Source: Sciurus carolinensis
Lineage: Eukaryota > Chordata > Mammalia > Rodentia > Sciuridae
NCBI RefSeq assembly: GCF_902686445.1
Contig: NC_062219.1
Coordinates: forward strand, 48,449,056 to 48,513,055
Direction of reading: 5' to 3'
Length of the DNA stretch: 64,000 nt
The translations under genes and the position numbers were made by a program. Positions within the stretch are counted from its first letter, which is position 1, and every line of letters starts with the position of its first letter. Under the pieces are notes generated by a model, which saw only the letters and a list, made by a program, of their open reading frames with translations, did not search any database and was not told the origin of the DNA. Shown here in pieces: positions 13,249-26,520 of the stretch.

Positions 13249-13672
13249 TGTTATCCCTTGAATATAAGGTGCCCTTCAAAAGATCCTATTTTAACACAGG
13301 AATATTCAGAGGTAAAATGATTGGACTATCAGAACTGTAACCTAAAGTCCATCCTAGTTTGAATGGAATAACTGCTTAGTAACTGTAGGAAGCGGAAGTG
13401 ACTGGAGAAGTTAGTCACTGGGGTTGTGTCCTGGAAGAATGTATCTTTCCTGAGGTCCCTTTGCTTTTCTGTTTCCTGACCAGAATGAGATGAGCAGGGT
13501 TCCTCCACCATGTGCTTCTCCATGATGTTCTTCTTCTCCTTGGGCCAGAACAATGAAGTCAGCTGTCACCACGGACTAAACCTCTGAAACCAGGGCCCCA
13601 AATAAATCTGTCCTCCTCTAAGTTGTTCTTGTCAAGTATATTGGTCACAGTGACAAAAAGCTCACTAACACA
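13249..13672 (+). mobile_element. Older MaLR-type solo LTR
   Basis: It has the same architecture as the preceding LTR: a TGTTATC start, a related internal order, CCCAAATAAATCTGTCCTCC near the end, and a terminal CTCACTAACA. It is more diverged from the others, so it is probably an older subfamily. No clear target duplication is visible. The 74-codon antisense frame within it has no support as a gene. Confidence 0.65.
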
Positions 13673-14662
13673 TATGCCTCTGCTATAATTTTTTTCTAAA
13701 TCACTGACTCAAATTTTTGTATATGATGGCTACCTATGATGCTGATTTTTAATTAAAATAGAGAAAAATAAATAGTGAATAGGCAGAAATGCCTGAAAAT
13801 CACCCATACCTTCTATATTTACTTATAGTTACACAGCCCAAATATAATAATTCATACAAGCCATTAAGTCATCCATCCAAAAGATATTTCTGAATGTTTT
13901 CTATGTAAAAACCCATCAAAGTCATTGGGAAACATTTTGTTCATATATTTTGCATATACTATTTCTTAGAATATATTTTGTGCAGAAAATTAATAGTTAT
14001 TTTGTTGATGCTTATTTTGTTTGAGTTGTAGAGAGAGTTGAAGGTTAATTATATTAATAAATCAAAATTGCTTATAAAGAACTCTATAAGCAAATGAATT
14101 CTTTTGTCTTCTCTTGTACAGTGGAATTAATGCAATTCCTGAGAGAGTATGCTTACTATTGCCAGGGAGTGCAAAATTTATATGTGCATCCTTAGGATAG
14201 GAACCACCATAGAAATATATGAATGAGGAAAGTTAGATAAGTCCGGAATCCAAATAGACACGAAGTGTCAGTCAGAGTTTGCACTATAATAAACATTCTA
14301 AAAATCACAAAGGCATGCAATAATAAGCATTGAATTCTTGATCATATGTCTGCTATTTATCTGAAGTAGATCTGTAAATACTGTATGTAGGGTTCAGTCA
14401 GGACAACTCTGCTTCAGATTGTGGATTCAACCTATCTTTTCTCCTATGCTGAGTTCGGTTTTCTTTCCTGATCTTCACTACAAAGCAGAAAGTTCAGGCA
14501 CTCAGAGGATGCTCTTCTCATAGTGATCTCCAGAATGCAGTCATTCAGGCACATTTTAGACTTACTAACATAATATGTTAGTATTTTATTAGTTAGTATT
14601 TCATTGTTGTACACTATATTTAAGCCAACATTAATTAGGCAAGAAAGTACTTGCCTTCCATG
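13673..14662. other. Unannotated AT-rich spacer
   Basis: No gene, RNA or recognisable repeat. Confidence 0.5.
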
Positions 14663-14667
14663 GTAAG

Positions 14668-15092
14668 TGTTTTAGTCAGCTATTTCGCAGCTGGGACTAA
14701 TGGATCTGACCAGAACTATTTTAAAGGAGGAAAAGTTTATTTGAAGGCTCAAGGTTTCAGAGGTGTTAATCCATAGAAGGCCAGTTCCATTCCTTGGGGT
14801 TTGAGGTGAGACTGAACATCATGGTGGAAGAGTGTGGCAGAGGGAAGCAGCTCACATGATTTCAGGAAGAAGAGAAAGAGAATCTGAACTCTCCAGGTAC
14901 AAAATATATACCCCAAAGCCACAGCCCAGTTCCCCACCCTACCACTTTAGTTACCACTCAGTTAATCCCTATCAGGGGACTAAATCATTGATTGGGTTAA
15001 GACTCTTACAAACCAATCATTTCTCCTCTGAAACTTCTTGCATTGTTTCACATGGGAGTTTTTGGGGAACACCTCATATCCAAACCATAATA
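14668..15092 (-). mobile_element. MaLR-type solo LTR with 5-bp target duplication
   Basis: Read on the minus strand this is the same LTR family as 12336-12782. It is bounded by the 5-bp direct repeat gtaag at 14663-14667 and 15093-15097; five bases is the usual ERVL/MaLR target duplication. The complement of AATAAA lies near 14736. The purine run at 14866-14884 (aagaagagaaagagaa) is unexpanded here, whereas sister copies carry long (GA)n at the same position. Confidence 0.82.
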
Positions 15093-15097
15093 GTAAG

Positions 15098-16389
15098 AAC
15101 AAGGATCAATAATGAATATATGTCAAAATTGATCTAATTTTTGCAGTGTGATACCTTGTTTACAAATATTTATTTCCCTCCTTCATGAAAAATCACTCTC
15201 TCCTCAGGAAACATACAGAAAAAGTCTCATTTCAACACTCATTTAATCATAGCACAAACTCAAAGTCTAGTATCTTTTCATTTTTAAAGAGCCTAGATTA
15301 TGCTCCTCCTGAGCTAGACACAAATGAGGTAAAAGAAAAAGCTATTTTCTAAGCATAAAATGAAGGAGGAAGGGCAGGATAACTACATAATCAACCCTGT
15401 CCAAAAGGAAAGCACATAGCATTCCCAGATCCAAAACACTCTAAGGTTCTGCAAGGTGAACATTGCCAGGTCTTCCACTGTAGTGTGAGAGAAAGTTCCT
15501 TGACCAGGCCCCAGCTCCCTTCCTGGAAATACTTTTCCAATATATTCCTTCCACAGTTCCTGGATCTGCCTTGTGTGGAGAACTTCATTTTTCATCATCC
15601 TCCTGGTCATTACTCAAGAAATCACTGGAGCACATGTCACTCATTGAAAATTAATTAGCTTTTCAGTCTTTTCTTGCTTTCATCCCTCACGCTATCTCAG
15701 TTTCCTTAAATATGAGATATTTGTACTTTTGCCAGTATGGCCCACTGAAAATGAAAATGTTGCGTATGTACTATTTATCTCTACTTAACTTTATGTGCCT
15801 AATGCCATGTCTCAAATTCTTTTCTAGACTTGTCTTCTCTGTGGATTTATAAAACAGTTGTTCAGGTATATTTGATTTTTGCTGAATAATACTTCAAGTT
15901 TTCTAAACTCCTTGGTCCAAATGACGTAATTCACTTAAAACCTTTATTTTTTTCAGAGGTCTGAAATAAATATTACAGATACCCCCTTGATATCATCTTT
16001 GATTTAGAAACAGATTCACTTTTCAACTCTATAAATTCTTGGTTGTCTCTATTTCCTCTGAACTCTGTTTGCCAATAGGTCATTTCCTTTCTGAGCTCAT
16101 ATTTTTGTTGTGTCTTATCTAATGTGCTTCATGGCAACCAGCTCACACTGTCAAGCTGCTGCCTCAAAACTTCCTAGCTCAACACTGCCAATTCAACAGA
16201 AAGATGTTTTCCCCTTTCATACATTGCTGCTAGAATCAGTTTTGCCAAATGTTTTGCCACTGCAGTACCCAGATCATTGTTCTCAACTTCATTTAACGAT
16301 TTCCTTATCTTTCTGCCAGTTCCCCCAAATCACTGCCACATATTCTAGGTTTTAATTATGGCAGCTCCAGACTTCTAGGACCAATTCTG
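15098..16389. other. Unannotated spacer
   Basis: No gene or confidently recognised repeat. Overlapping 65- and 75-codon minus-strand frames at 15383-15610 and an 81-codon plus-strand frame at 16110-16355 have no recognisable domain or splice context. Confidence 0.45.
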
Positions 16390-16800
16390 TGTTAATCAGC
16401 TTTTGTTGCATAACAAACAACCACAAAATTTCTGTGACACACAAAAATAAGTACTTATTTCTTATTCATACATCTGTGATTCAGCTGGGGTATATCTGTT
16501 TCAAACTCTGGAGATGGCTGCCTTGGCTTCAGAATCTGTGTTTGGGCGTATGTCTGCTTGAGTGTGTTCCTTCTGGAGTTAGGACTGACGAGACAGAAGC
16601 AATCTGGGGGATGCTTTTTGCAAGTCAAAATACCAGAGCCCAAAAATACTTGCCCAAAGGCATATGCATTTTTTAAGCCTTGTCATGTTCATCAACATCC
16701 CATTGCACAAAAAAAGTCACATGGTCAACCTTGGCATCAATGGAGTTGGGAGGATTTTGCTTCTCTAAAAGATCAAGGTTGTGGGAAATGAGTGAATGTT
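16390..16800 (-). mobile_element. Old interspersed repeat, family uncertain
   Basis: The stretch opens with a TGTTGCATAACAAACAACCAC-like start followed by TTATTTCTTATTCATACATCTGTG. This resembles a common old mammalian repeat whose consensus carries a 'gcataacaaaccacc' start, but I cannot name it with certainty. Small reading frames inside it are not supported as genes. Confidence 0.4.
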
Positions 16801-19800
16801 TAATAAACAATAATCAACCATACAAGGGAAAGCATGCAGGGAATATAATGATTGCAAGTCATGCCGTGAAAGTGAATAGTGTGGACTTCTGCTTTTCTTT
16901 GTAGCTGAACCTTGATACTCTACAGAAGTCTATGGGAAATGTATGAATTTTCAACCCAAAGACTATGGGCTATACTAACATTTTAGCAAAACAAGATGGT
17001 TGGATTCTGTTGTTTGGGAGACAAGGGAAGAATAACTGGAAACTCACAGTAAACGAGAACTGAATATTGGGAAAAGGAGATTAAGCAGGGAGAGATTTAT
17101 AAGTGTGCTTGTTTGCCTTTGTATGAAAAGGGAAAAGTACAGCATTAATCACAGCAATAGTTTAGTGGGCTAATATCAAGATGGCAGAAGGACAAAATTA
17201 ACTACAACCCTTAGGATTGGCAACAACTAAATAATACTATGCAGTGGCCAAAGTAATAAAATAAGAGAGAGAGAGAGGGAGAGAGGGAGAGAGAGAGAGA
17301 GAGTGTTTATCTTGCAAATATATATACAAATGCAGGAATATATGCCAAACTGCCAAACACATTATAGGAAGTAAGGAAGTTTAAGACTGGGGTTTAGATA
17401 GAAAATGAAACACACTTGGTAAAACAAGTGTAAAACAAGTGAAAGAATTTTATGTTAGCAGAAGTATGTTTAATCTGACCTATTCCTGAGGTATTCTCAT
17501 ATTTGTCATATTTGATAGTATGCAGGTCAGAAACAAGTACAAATATACAGAGTTACTGAGGCAGGTATAGAGACTCAGCTACTTAACAGATAGTAGTAGA
17601 TGAGTAAAGCATCCCAGAAACCAGATGTTAACAGAATGATAGGTAACAGAGGTGAGAGAGGTCAACCCAGAGAGAGAACTGAAAGAAGCCATTGGCAATG
17701 CAAACATTCTTGTGTCAGTGATATCCATGAAGAAAGTTTGCTTCAGCTATGGCTCTGTCTGTTCTGTTAGGAAGTGGTCCACCATCAGGTGCTACATGAA
17801 ACGTTCTGTGCCAAATGAAATGGGAAGAAGGCTGGGGAAATGTTGTTGAACAGTTTAGACCATTAGAAAGTATTTTTAGGATAAATTATAGTTATAAAAA
17901 TGGGAACAAAATATTGTTACCATGATAAATCTACTAGCATATAAAGATGGTTTTGTTAGAGCTCTTTTTAATTGTATTTGTTGAAATGGAATTGTATCTG
18001 TGTTTTGATGAGAAAGATTTACTGTGTTCTACATAGTTCGTCGTCATCCCTTGGGAAGGTTGTTGGAGACTTACATGATTTTCCTTAAAGGAGGAGCTCT
18101 GCTGAACAGAAGAGAGAATAGAGTAAGAGTCAGGGTAGGGAAATCAATGTTGCTATGAAATGAATAGCTGATTCTGGCAAGATTTCCAGGAGAAATATGA
18201 CTATGGCTAAAACGCAATCATATCAGAATTGATTTGCTGTGCCTGACCTCATTGTATAACAATCTACCATAAACTGAATGGGAATTACTTTAAAGAGGAG
18301 GTGGGTCCACTATAAAGCAAACTGTCAATCCTGACAAATACACAATTTTCCCTTTCTGGCCTCCTCTGCTTCCTCTTGTCCTGAAGCTAGCAGCATTTCA
18401 CATTTATTTGATGGTGGACCTGAAACATTCTTCTTTATGAACGACCTCATTCCTGCCCCACTGGTAAGAAAGTCCCTGTTTTATAAAGCATATCTCAATT
18501 TCTGTAATCCTATGTAATTTGCTTCTTACCCCAAAAGGTGATAGGAACTAACACGAAAGCTACTCTTAAATCACAAAAAATGTAGAAAGAAAAGCAGCAT
18601 TTCTCCTATTCTTAAGTAAACAAAAGGTAAGAGACTAGAAGGAAGACTCATTTCTTTTGTGTCTTTTTATTTACAATTTAGACTATATAGTTTGTTAGAA
18701 TTAATTTTTGGTTCTATTAAATTTTTTATTTAAGAAAATCTAAGTGCAGATAGTATTGGAGTTATTCAAAATAATAAAGACTTTATTTTATTCACCATAA
18801 AAATAATCAATAAACCATCTTGATCATGTGTAAATATTACTGCTTCTTACTCTTTTAAATATTTGAAATTCTTGCCTGTCTACTAAAGTGGAAATAAAAA
18901 TAGGGTGAAAAACTCCATGATTTAATTAAGTGAAAAGGTGACAGAACAGATAGACAATTGGTACAAAGATTTGTTTTCAGTAAAGTGACATGGCAAGTTT
19001 TCAAAGGCTCAGTCTACATCCGTCATGTATAATATAACCCTTGATGTTGCCAAAATTTAGCAGAGCCTCATGGATTTCTTTTTCCTTTATACCTTCTCTT
19101 TTCTATTTATGTTAATTCTGAGTCTACCTAAGAAATTTAAAGTGGTATAATGCACTTATTTGAGATTTACTATGTTATATGTTGAGTTGGCAGAGCCCAA
19201 AAAATGAAGTCCCAGGTTATAATGATTTTTCTCTCCCCCAAATTACTTTCTCTCCTGCACCTGTTCTGATTGGCTAACATCCTTGAACAAAAATGGCTGG
19301 TCACCCCTCATGTATAATTCATGCAATCAAAACTTTGCAACTATGCACAATTTTGAGTCCTGTGTCCTATGTGCCCAAATGTGCTCTCTCTAAGCTGTCA
19401 AGACTTTCTGCAAATCAGCTTGCTCCACAATCATAAACTGAAATACTAATGAAGTTGTCCAAATGGTTCTAGAGAGAGCAGTTTATTCAGACACTGCTTC
19501 TAATTGGGATTGGCTAACAGGTGGCCCCAAATACTGAAAGACTTAACCACAGTTTAAAACAGCAGCAACAACAAAAACAGCTTTCTTTGCATCAGACCAA
19601 ATCCTCATATGGCTTACTGGAAAATGTTCATGAAGAGATTTTAATCAGTGACTTTCATTCCCAAAGAATAAGAGTAGTGTTTTAGAAAAATGTAGGTGTT
19701 GTTACCTAACACTGTTTCTAAACCCAATGGTCAATTTAATAATTACGTAATTAGATCTGAATTACCAGAATGAATGCTTCCAAAGCACTGGGACTTACAG

Positions 19801-21593
19801 AGTATGTTATCTCAAATATGCACATGCCTCTGAAGAGCTTAATGAAATCAGCCAATGGTAATTGGGAAAATTTTCTTTTTGTCATTTCCTAAATGCATTA
19901 TTTTATGATTGGGCATTGTATCCACAGTCATGGGCTAGTCATAGAAGGAAAAAAATGGAAACATAAAATATTACACGTTTTCTATGTGCCAAATTTGATT
20001 TACTTGCTAATTAGATATTTTTCACCATGGAAATTTTTCTACATACTTAGGCAGCTCTCTTCTTCAGATATATGACACAACCTTGTCTTCTCAGTTCTTC
20101 AAAGTTAAAAGATGATACACAAAATTCTTTTTCCCTCAGTTATGAAATTGGACGATTTACTCAGAACATTCAAAGTACAACTATATTCATCATCTTTTGT
20201 ATTAAAGCAACTAAATCTTAAAATTATGATGAACCCAGAAAAACTAATATGTACTGTGAAGATATACTCAGAAGTAAATTTTGGAGCTTTAGTTATGAAC
20301 AAGCATGTGCTGAAAATCTGCTATGTTTAAGAAACTGAGACAATATCAGATCCTGCAATCAAATAGAATGAAGAACAGAATACTAGAATACATCAAGGTA
20401 TGGGAAGTTCTTACAAAATGTAAAAAATCTACTAAAATGCTTAAAAAGACAAGATAAATTATATCAGTTTGGCATTGAGATTCCAGAATGTTTCATGTCT
20501 GTATTATTTTCACTCTATAGACTCTGCTTTCAAGAGAAAAGTTCTTCCCTTGTTTCTGAAATGATAACAGTGGTTCCATTTTAAAAATAACAAAATAGCA
20601 ATTTCCAGTAGTGAAGGGACGTTTTATGATGAATGACAAAATTTTTTAATACAAATAGTTCTCTTTGGCCAGAAACACATATTAACCATTCCCTATAAAA
20701 ATCGTTTGAGCAAAATAATTTTATTTATTCTTAACAGGTGAAGATACTGAAGGTCTAATTGACCATCCTCCGTATACGCACTGCTTCTAGGAGAAGTAGA
20801 ACAGAAATACCACAATGAAATACCACAATGAGTTTAGATTAACTAAGATCCACTGCTATATTTGGGCATGAGGTCATTTTTTGCCATATCTTAGAAAAAG
20901 GGCCTTCTTTATGATACCAGATTTCCATTATCAAGGAGGAATAAAGAAAGAGGTGCCAAGGGTTAATCACCTCTGTCTGCTACATAAGCATGAGTAAAAG
21001 GTCTACTGAATTACATGAGGTTTTGTAATTAATGTTGGTACTATGATTACAAGAGTTAAATCAGTCAGGGTTGAAGCCAGTTTGAAACCTGGTATGTGCC
21101 TAGATCCTATATGAAATGAGAGGGAATGCTAGGAGAGCTATGATATACTCAGGAGGAAGATTATGAGGGTAATGAGCAGAAATTTTTTTACCAAGGGAAA
21201 GGACCATTTATTTATTAACTCTTTTTATGAGAAGTATTGTCAATGAAGAGAAAAGACACTACAAAGAGGGAAATAATTGTTGTGAAAGGAATTTAGAGCA
21301 GTACTTTTCATTATTTAATGTAAGCCACCAGATAGAAAGCTCATGGTGAAACCTTATCAGGAATATATCTCAATATAAAGAGTATGATATTCTATGTTGA
21401 ATCTAGGAATTTTTTTTAGGGGAATAAGAACAGATACCATGTGAAAATTGGGTGCCTGTAAAGAGAAGGAGTGAGGAAAGCATATGCAAGGACAGAAGCC
21501 CATGATGACTACTTCAATTTTTTACAGTGTCTAGAAAGAATTTATCATAGCCAAGATGTGACTTAGAATGACTTAGAAGAACCTTCAGGTTTA
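16801..21593. other. Long unannotated stretch with one GA microsatellite
   Basis: No gene found. Apart from the (GA)n at 17265-17303 I recognise no element with confidence. Around 19200-19500 a CCAAT-like ATTGGCTAAC and promoter-like composition hint at an old LTR but no boundaries are visible. A 13-bp tandem duplication (gaaataccacaat) sits near 20804-20829. Confidence 0.45.
17265..17303 (+). repeat. (GA)n microsatellite, interrupted
   Basis: About 39 bp of GA dinucleotides interrupted by two GGGA units. Confidence 0.9.
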
Positions 21594-21913
21594 CAGTCAG
21601 CACTTTTTATCAATAGGTTGTTCATCTGTGGACTCCACCAACCATAGATTGAAAATATTTAGGAAAAACTCGAGTTTGCACTGAATACATACATACATTT
21701 TTTTTCTTTTGGTTATCCCCTAACCAATACAGTATAGCAACTATTTCCATAGTGCTTACATTGTAATAAGCATAATAAATATGTAGGAGGATTGCCTGGG
21801 TTACATGCATACCCAGGCAACACTATACCTTTTTATAAGGAACTTGAGCATTCTTGGATTTTAGTATCCTCAGGATCCTGAAGACGATTCCTGTAGGATA
21901 CTCAGGAAAACTC
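21594..21913. mobile_element. MER2-like DNA transposon (Tc1/mariner, Tigger group)
   Basis: The ends are inverted: CAGTCAGCACTTTTTATCA at the left, and GGATACTCAGGAAAACTC before a TA at the right. TA dinucleotides flank both sides (21592-21593 and 21914-21915), as for Tc1/mariner elements. The interior carries CCACCAACCATAGATTGAA and CTTGAGCATTCTTGGATTTT, recognisable from the roughly 345-bp non-autonomous MER2 family. It encodes no transposase; the 62-codon minus-strand frame is incidental. Confidence 0.72.
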
Positions 21914-21915
21914 TA

Positions 21916-22322
21916 TTTCACATGCAATGACTTAGCTTAACAGTAACAAAGGTTCAATCTGAAACTTTTACAGTTGTGCCAGTAGAAGGAGAAAGATATA
22001 AAGAAAAAAACCCAAAGAAATATAATTTAATTTATCACATATGTTCTGAGAGTCTACAAAAATAACACATTTTAAGCCCTGAGTCACTGTAAGATTTGCT
22101 ATTTTAATTTAATATAACTTAAGCAATCAACAATTAAAAATACAACTTTGAAACTGCAAAGATTTTAATATGAAATACTTTATAGTAAAAATTCCAATGT
22201 CCATAATCTTAGATAAGTAAGGGATTTTTTTGTTCCTCATTTGCTTCAAAAATTATGATTTTGAACAGGTTCACATTTCATCCAAGTCACTGATCCCCAA
22301 TTGTGTGAGAGATTGTTTGTGT

Positions 22323-22366
<44 letters not shown>

Positions 22367-23644
22367 GCACACAAAATATATGCAGGAGACCCAGATTGAT
22401 CAAATGTTTAGAAACCATAATTTAAATACAGTTTTGAAAAGGAAGGAAGCATAGAAAATGATATGAGAGCTCATTTTTTGTAAAAGAAAAAGTGGGTTTA
22501 GTACTGAAGTAAGAATATACTCAGTTTCTTAGAGAAGAATAGAAACCAGTATATAAAATTTATAAAACTTAATAAAAGGGAAATATTTTAAGAGTTTAAA
22601 ATTCTGAACAAATGATTAGGTTGATTTTGGTGGAAGCAAGGCTTGATCCCTTGTCGTGTTTAAACAAAGGCTGATTGATCATTTGCCCCAACATTATGGA
22701 GGAGATATTGATATTATTGACTGCTAAGACTAAACATACTCTAACAATCCTTTTACTTTAATAACATTAAGTTATACACGTGGATGTGATCTTCAAAATT
22801 TTCCTCAATATGAAATGCTTTTTACTTTTCTTCATTAGGGATAAACACATTAAATTCAACAAATAAAAAATAAAAATATGATTACTTTGGTACTGATAAT
22901 AGAATTTTGAGAATGTCAATTATGCCAATTAGGTTTCAGAAATATACCTTCAGGACTTGAATCCAGATAACTGGGATTTGTTCAAACTTTCAAAACAAGC
23001 CAATTATACTGTAGCTCAAATTCCTATTTTCCTGCCTGTTCCTCTTTTTGTTGATTGATTGGAAAAAGCTTTAGTTCCCTTAAATGAGCTATTAGGAGTA
23101 TTTTTATCCTGTTTACTTGAAGATCTCTATTATATCAAGCAACCTAAGGCTTAACCATATAGATTTCATTAATCACCCATGTATTAATATCAGTGAGATG
23201 GAGCTAATGCTGCAGGACAATGTTAGCCTACAAAGTTTATAAATATATTTAAGATCCCAAATATCTTTATATTTATTCCCACTAGTATATGCAATTCTAA
23301 GGAATTATGTTTTTTTCCTATGGTTTTCATTTTAATTTTTTCCTTTTCAAGCATTTTGTTTAAATAATTTGTGCGTTATTTTCTGGCAAAGAGAAATGTA
23401 AAAGCATATTCTCTATACTACGTACTCTTAATGGTGAACACATACCATGATTATAATTCTATAATAGTGGAGGAAGAGGAGTGGAAAAACATTCGTTTTC
23501 TCAGGAAAGAGGTTTATATGACTATTACATGTTTAGTTTTTATACTCAAATAAAGGTAAAAAATATGTTAGACCTCATTTACTTATTTATTAAAATTTAG
23601 GGATTTCCATTTATCTTGTGAAGTTCAACTCAGGGCAGTATATC
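21916..23644. other. Unannotated AT-rich spacer with one GT microsatellite
   Basis: No gene or recognised element other than the (GT)n at 22316-22363. Confidence 0.5.
22316..22363 (+). repeat. (GT)n microsatellite
   Basis: About 48 bp of near-pure GT with one TATG interruption near its start. Confidence 0.95.
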
Positions 23645-24055
23645 TATGGTTTGAGTGCTTCCCTCAGGCCTCCATGTGTTCAAATTTAAACCCAATGTGA
23701 GTTATTAAAAGAGTGGAAACTTAATACAACTATGCGGTTTAGAGGTGGGGCCTTCAGGAGGTTATTAGTGTTAACGAAGATCTTTAGAATGAAGCCTGCA
23801 TCATTGAATCCTGGTGGTTTTATAAGAATAGGGAGAAAGATCAAAGGGGACACATTCTCTCTGTCCTACCTAACCCTCTGCCCTGCCCTCATATCTTGCA
23901 GGTGATGCCCGGCACCACCTAGGGACTCTGCCTGTAAGTAAGAAGGCCATCACCAGATGCAGCCATTCAACCTTTTATCTCCATAAACATGGGCCAAAAT
24001 AAACCTAGTTTCTTTCTAACTAACCCAGTCTGTAGTATTAGCAACAGAAAAAAAG
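23645..24055 (+). mobile_element. Old MaLR-type solo LTR
   Basis: It starts CTATGGTTTGAGTGCTTCCC, continues with GAGGTGGGGCCTTCAGGAGG and a CTCTCTCTGTCC block, then has CCAAAATAAACC as the polyadenylation signal region near 23993-24004 and CCAGTCTGTAGTATTAGCAACAGA at the end. This order matches MST/THE1-like MaLR LTRs. Boundaries are approximate and no target duplication was found. Confidence 0.65.
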
Positions 24056-24136
24056 TATATACATATATAAGAAAACAAGTACACATGCATGTACATATGT
24101 GTGTTTATACATATATATGTATTTTTAAGTACACAA

Positions 24137-24184
<48 letters not shown>

Positions 24185-25352
24185 TTGTGCCAGAAACTGG
24201 AGTATCAGTGTGTACAAGCTACTCCTTGTACTCTAGCTAAGGGTTTGTGGGTAAAAAGAAATCAGAGGAATAGATTTTTGAGTCATACTCTATTCAGAGA
24301 AACAAGGGAGGAGACCCAGTGATGAGAAAGAATGTGGATTAGATCATGGTTAAACTGTTTTGAAGAATGTGTAAAAAGCCTGGTTATAATGTAATGACTA
24401 CTAGTAAGTATGGGTAAAAATGTCTGTATTTTAAAAATACTATTGCACTTACTAAAGTATATACATTACAATGCACATTATGAGGAAGGAAAATTATAAA
24501 CTCTTGCCAGAAAAAAATCTTTTCAACATATTGACAGTAGCAAATGGAGTGTAAAATTCTTTTGAGTTAAAATAAAAATTGAAATTCCGTGAAGAAGATA
24601 ATTACCATGGCTGGTACTGACCACATCATCTTTCTTTTGGCTTCTTTTGATCATTCATGCTTCTTCAGACTTCCCTCATTGGTCCAGGGTAGATATGGCC
24701 CCATACAGCCATGATCTATTGTGTTGTGAATCACATTATCATGTAATGTCACATCACATCAGGTCACATCAAGTCATCATAACACATCGTCTCACATTTT
24801 CTCCGTACAATATCAACTTGAAATTTTGCTCTTGTATATATGTGGTGTGTTTTAGACCAGATATCTAGCCTATCCTTAACTATTGTAAGATCCTGGACAA
24901 AAGTAGAAATGGAAGTTAAATGGCAAAAATTAACAAGTAACTGTGGACCTAACAAAATATTTAATAAAAATCTCTTATCCTTCCTTTGATAAATATTCCT
25001 TCAGAGTAAATGCACAAAAATTGAAATAGTATGGTTTTTATGAGTAAATATTGGGAAAATGTAAAAAGCTGAATTTAATTTTTATTGAACATGTCAAATT
25101 TTCTATTGAGGTAAAAGCAACTTTTGACTAAATAATTATAAGCAACAACTTCATAAATTATTAATTCCATAGAATTTGTTTTCCTTATTTTCATTCCATC
25201 CAACTCACTAATTATATTGTTTTAAATATTTCAAATATTTGCTTTGTTGATGATCTAAATGATGAAAAAATAATCATACTTAAAGTGAACAAATTTTTAA
25301 TAGATTTGTATATAAATATAGTAAAAGTTCAATATAAAATTTTGAAAATTTT
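24056..25352. other. Unannotated spacer with CA microsatellite and cryptic TCACA repeats
   Basis: Contains a purine-pyrimidine alternating stretch from about 24050 leading into the (CA)n, and a loose array of gtcacatc-like units at about 24745-24795. No gene is seen. Confidence 0.5.
24140..24183 (+). repeat. (CA)n microsatellite
   Basis: About 44 bp of CA dinucleotides. Reading frames through it owe their length to the repeat. Confidence 0.95.
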
Positions 25353-25555
25353 AGCTGGGCGCCATGGCCTATGCCTATAATCCCAGCTACTAAGGAGTCT
25401 GAGGCAGAAGGACCACTGGTTCCAGGTCAACCTTGACAACTTAGGGAGACCCTCTCTCAAAATAAAAAATGAAAAGGACGAGGCATGTAACACAGTGGTA
25501 GAGTTCCTCTGAATTCAATTACCAACACTAAAATAAATAAATAAAATTAAGAAAA
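25353..25555 (+). mobile_element. B1-ID dimeric SINE (squirrel type)
   Basis: The left monomer (about 25353-25458) is B1/7SL-like: AGCTGGGCGCCATGGCCTA, then TAATCCCAGCTAC, then GAGGCAGAAGGA. An A-rich linker follows, then an ID/tRNA-like right monomer (about 25477-25532) with a diverged form of the 'gctggggatgtggctcagtggt' box A and 'gttcaat' box B. It ends in an AAATAAATAAATAAA tail. B1-ID dimers of this order are characteristic of sciurid genomes. It carries many changes from what I remember of the consensus, so it is moderately old. Confidence 0.82.
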
Positions 25556-25890
25556 TAAAAACTTGAGTATTTTAAATTTATTTCCATATATATTCAAATT
25601 TACTTTTTTCTTAAATATTGTATCCTTATATATTTTCTAAAGTTTTATAAAATAAATGCAGAATTTAACAATCACAAATGTAAAAGTTAAAATTATTAAA
25701 TCGAGCTAAGTTTTTTTAAAAAATATTTGAAATCTTAAAACTTTTGTTTTTTATAAAATGGAAACTTATTAGAAATTCTCCTGTACAGTGCTCATGTAGT
25801 TGCCAATGCCACTCTCCAAGCATGTTACATAGATATAAATTTAACATTATTAAATAATGCTAAGTATTCCTTGACTATCATGGGAAATTT

Positions 25891-26030
25891 CTGACTCTAC
25901 CTCTGAATAGTAGTGTGTGACTTTCCACAGGAAGCTTAGCCTTTCTCTGCCTCAGTTTCCTCACCTGTAAAACAGTTAAATTGGTAATAGGTACTTCACA
26001 GGTATAGTGCTTGTTAAATGAAATGTAAAT
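25891..26030 (+). mobile_element. MIR SINE
   Basis: Contains the MIR core phrase CTGCCTCAGTTTCCTCACCT followed by GTAAAACAG and a diverged 'gtaataggtacttcacagg' segment. These are ancient mammalian tRNA-derived SINE remnants. Confidence 0.75.
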
Positions 26031-26385
26031 CTTCTCTCAGCCTCTTGCCAGTTTTACAACCCAGGAATATCTTCATCAAGCACCTGGGAGATTAGTCTTT
26101 TGAAATGTTGTCATTGAAGAAGATAAAGCCTCTATCTCCTAGTCTCTATGGGATGGTAGGAAACTAATTTTAAGTGCCAATTAGCAAACTCAGTTTGCCT
26201 CATTGAATTGACCAACCTCCCCCAGAGAGTCTTCCATTGTTTTTCTAATACAAAACAAAACCACACAACAACCAACAAAAACATATCTACCCTTTGTTTC
26301 AGAGAAAATGAGTTTATTTCTCCTATTACAGTAGTCTTGGATAAAATCTTCCTTCCTTGTTTCTCCTCATCAATGGATTGTCTTT

Positions 26386-26520
26386 TTGATACTCCATTTT
26401 ATAGTTGTGGAGTTGAAGTTTAGAATAATTAGGAAACTTGGTGAAGTTCAAACAGTTAGTTAAAATGGTAGAGGCAAGATTCTCACCTAGGAAATCTGAG
26501 TCCTGGCTGAACCTGTGCAC
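26386..26520 (-). mobile_element. MIR SINE
   Basis: Reads ACTCCATTTTATAGTTGTGG, then a diverged form of the MIR antisense core (aggaaacttggtgaagttca), and ends with a 'ctgagtcctggctga' segment. Orientation is opposite to the MIR 350 bp upstream. Confidence 0.65.

Noticed and set aside
12336..13672. One MaLR provirus with two LTRs and a short interior
   Set aside because: The two LTRs are too different from each other and the 470-bp interval shows no internal retroviral sequence.
19190..19560. Possible LTR with CCAAT-like box and a 'gtcctatgtgcc' segment
   Set aside because: No TG...CA ends, target duplication or clear polyadenylation signal could be located; left as unannotated.
22230..22454. 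Frame through the GT microsatellite (poly Val-Cys)
   Set aside because: It is an artefact of the dinucleotide repeat, as are those at 24.1 and 46.6 kb.
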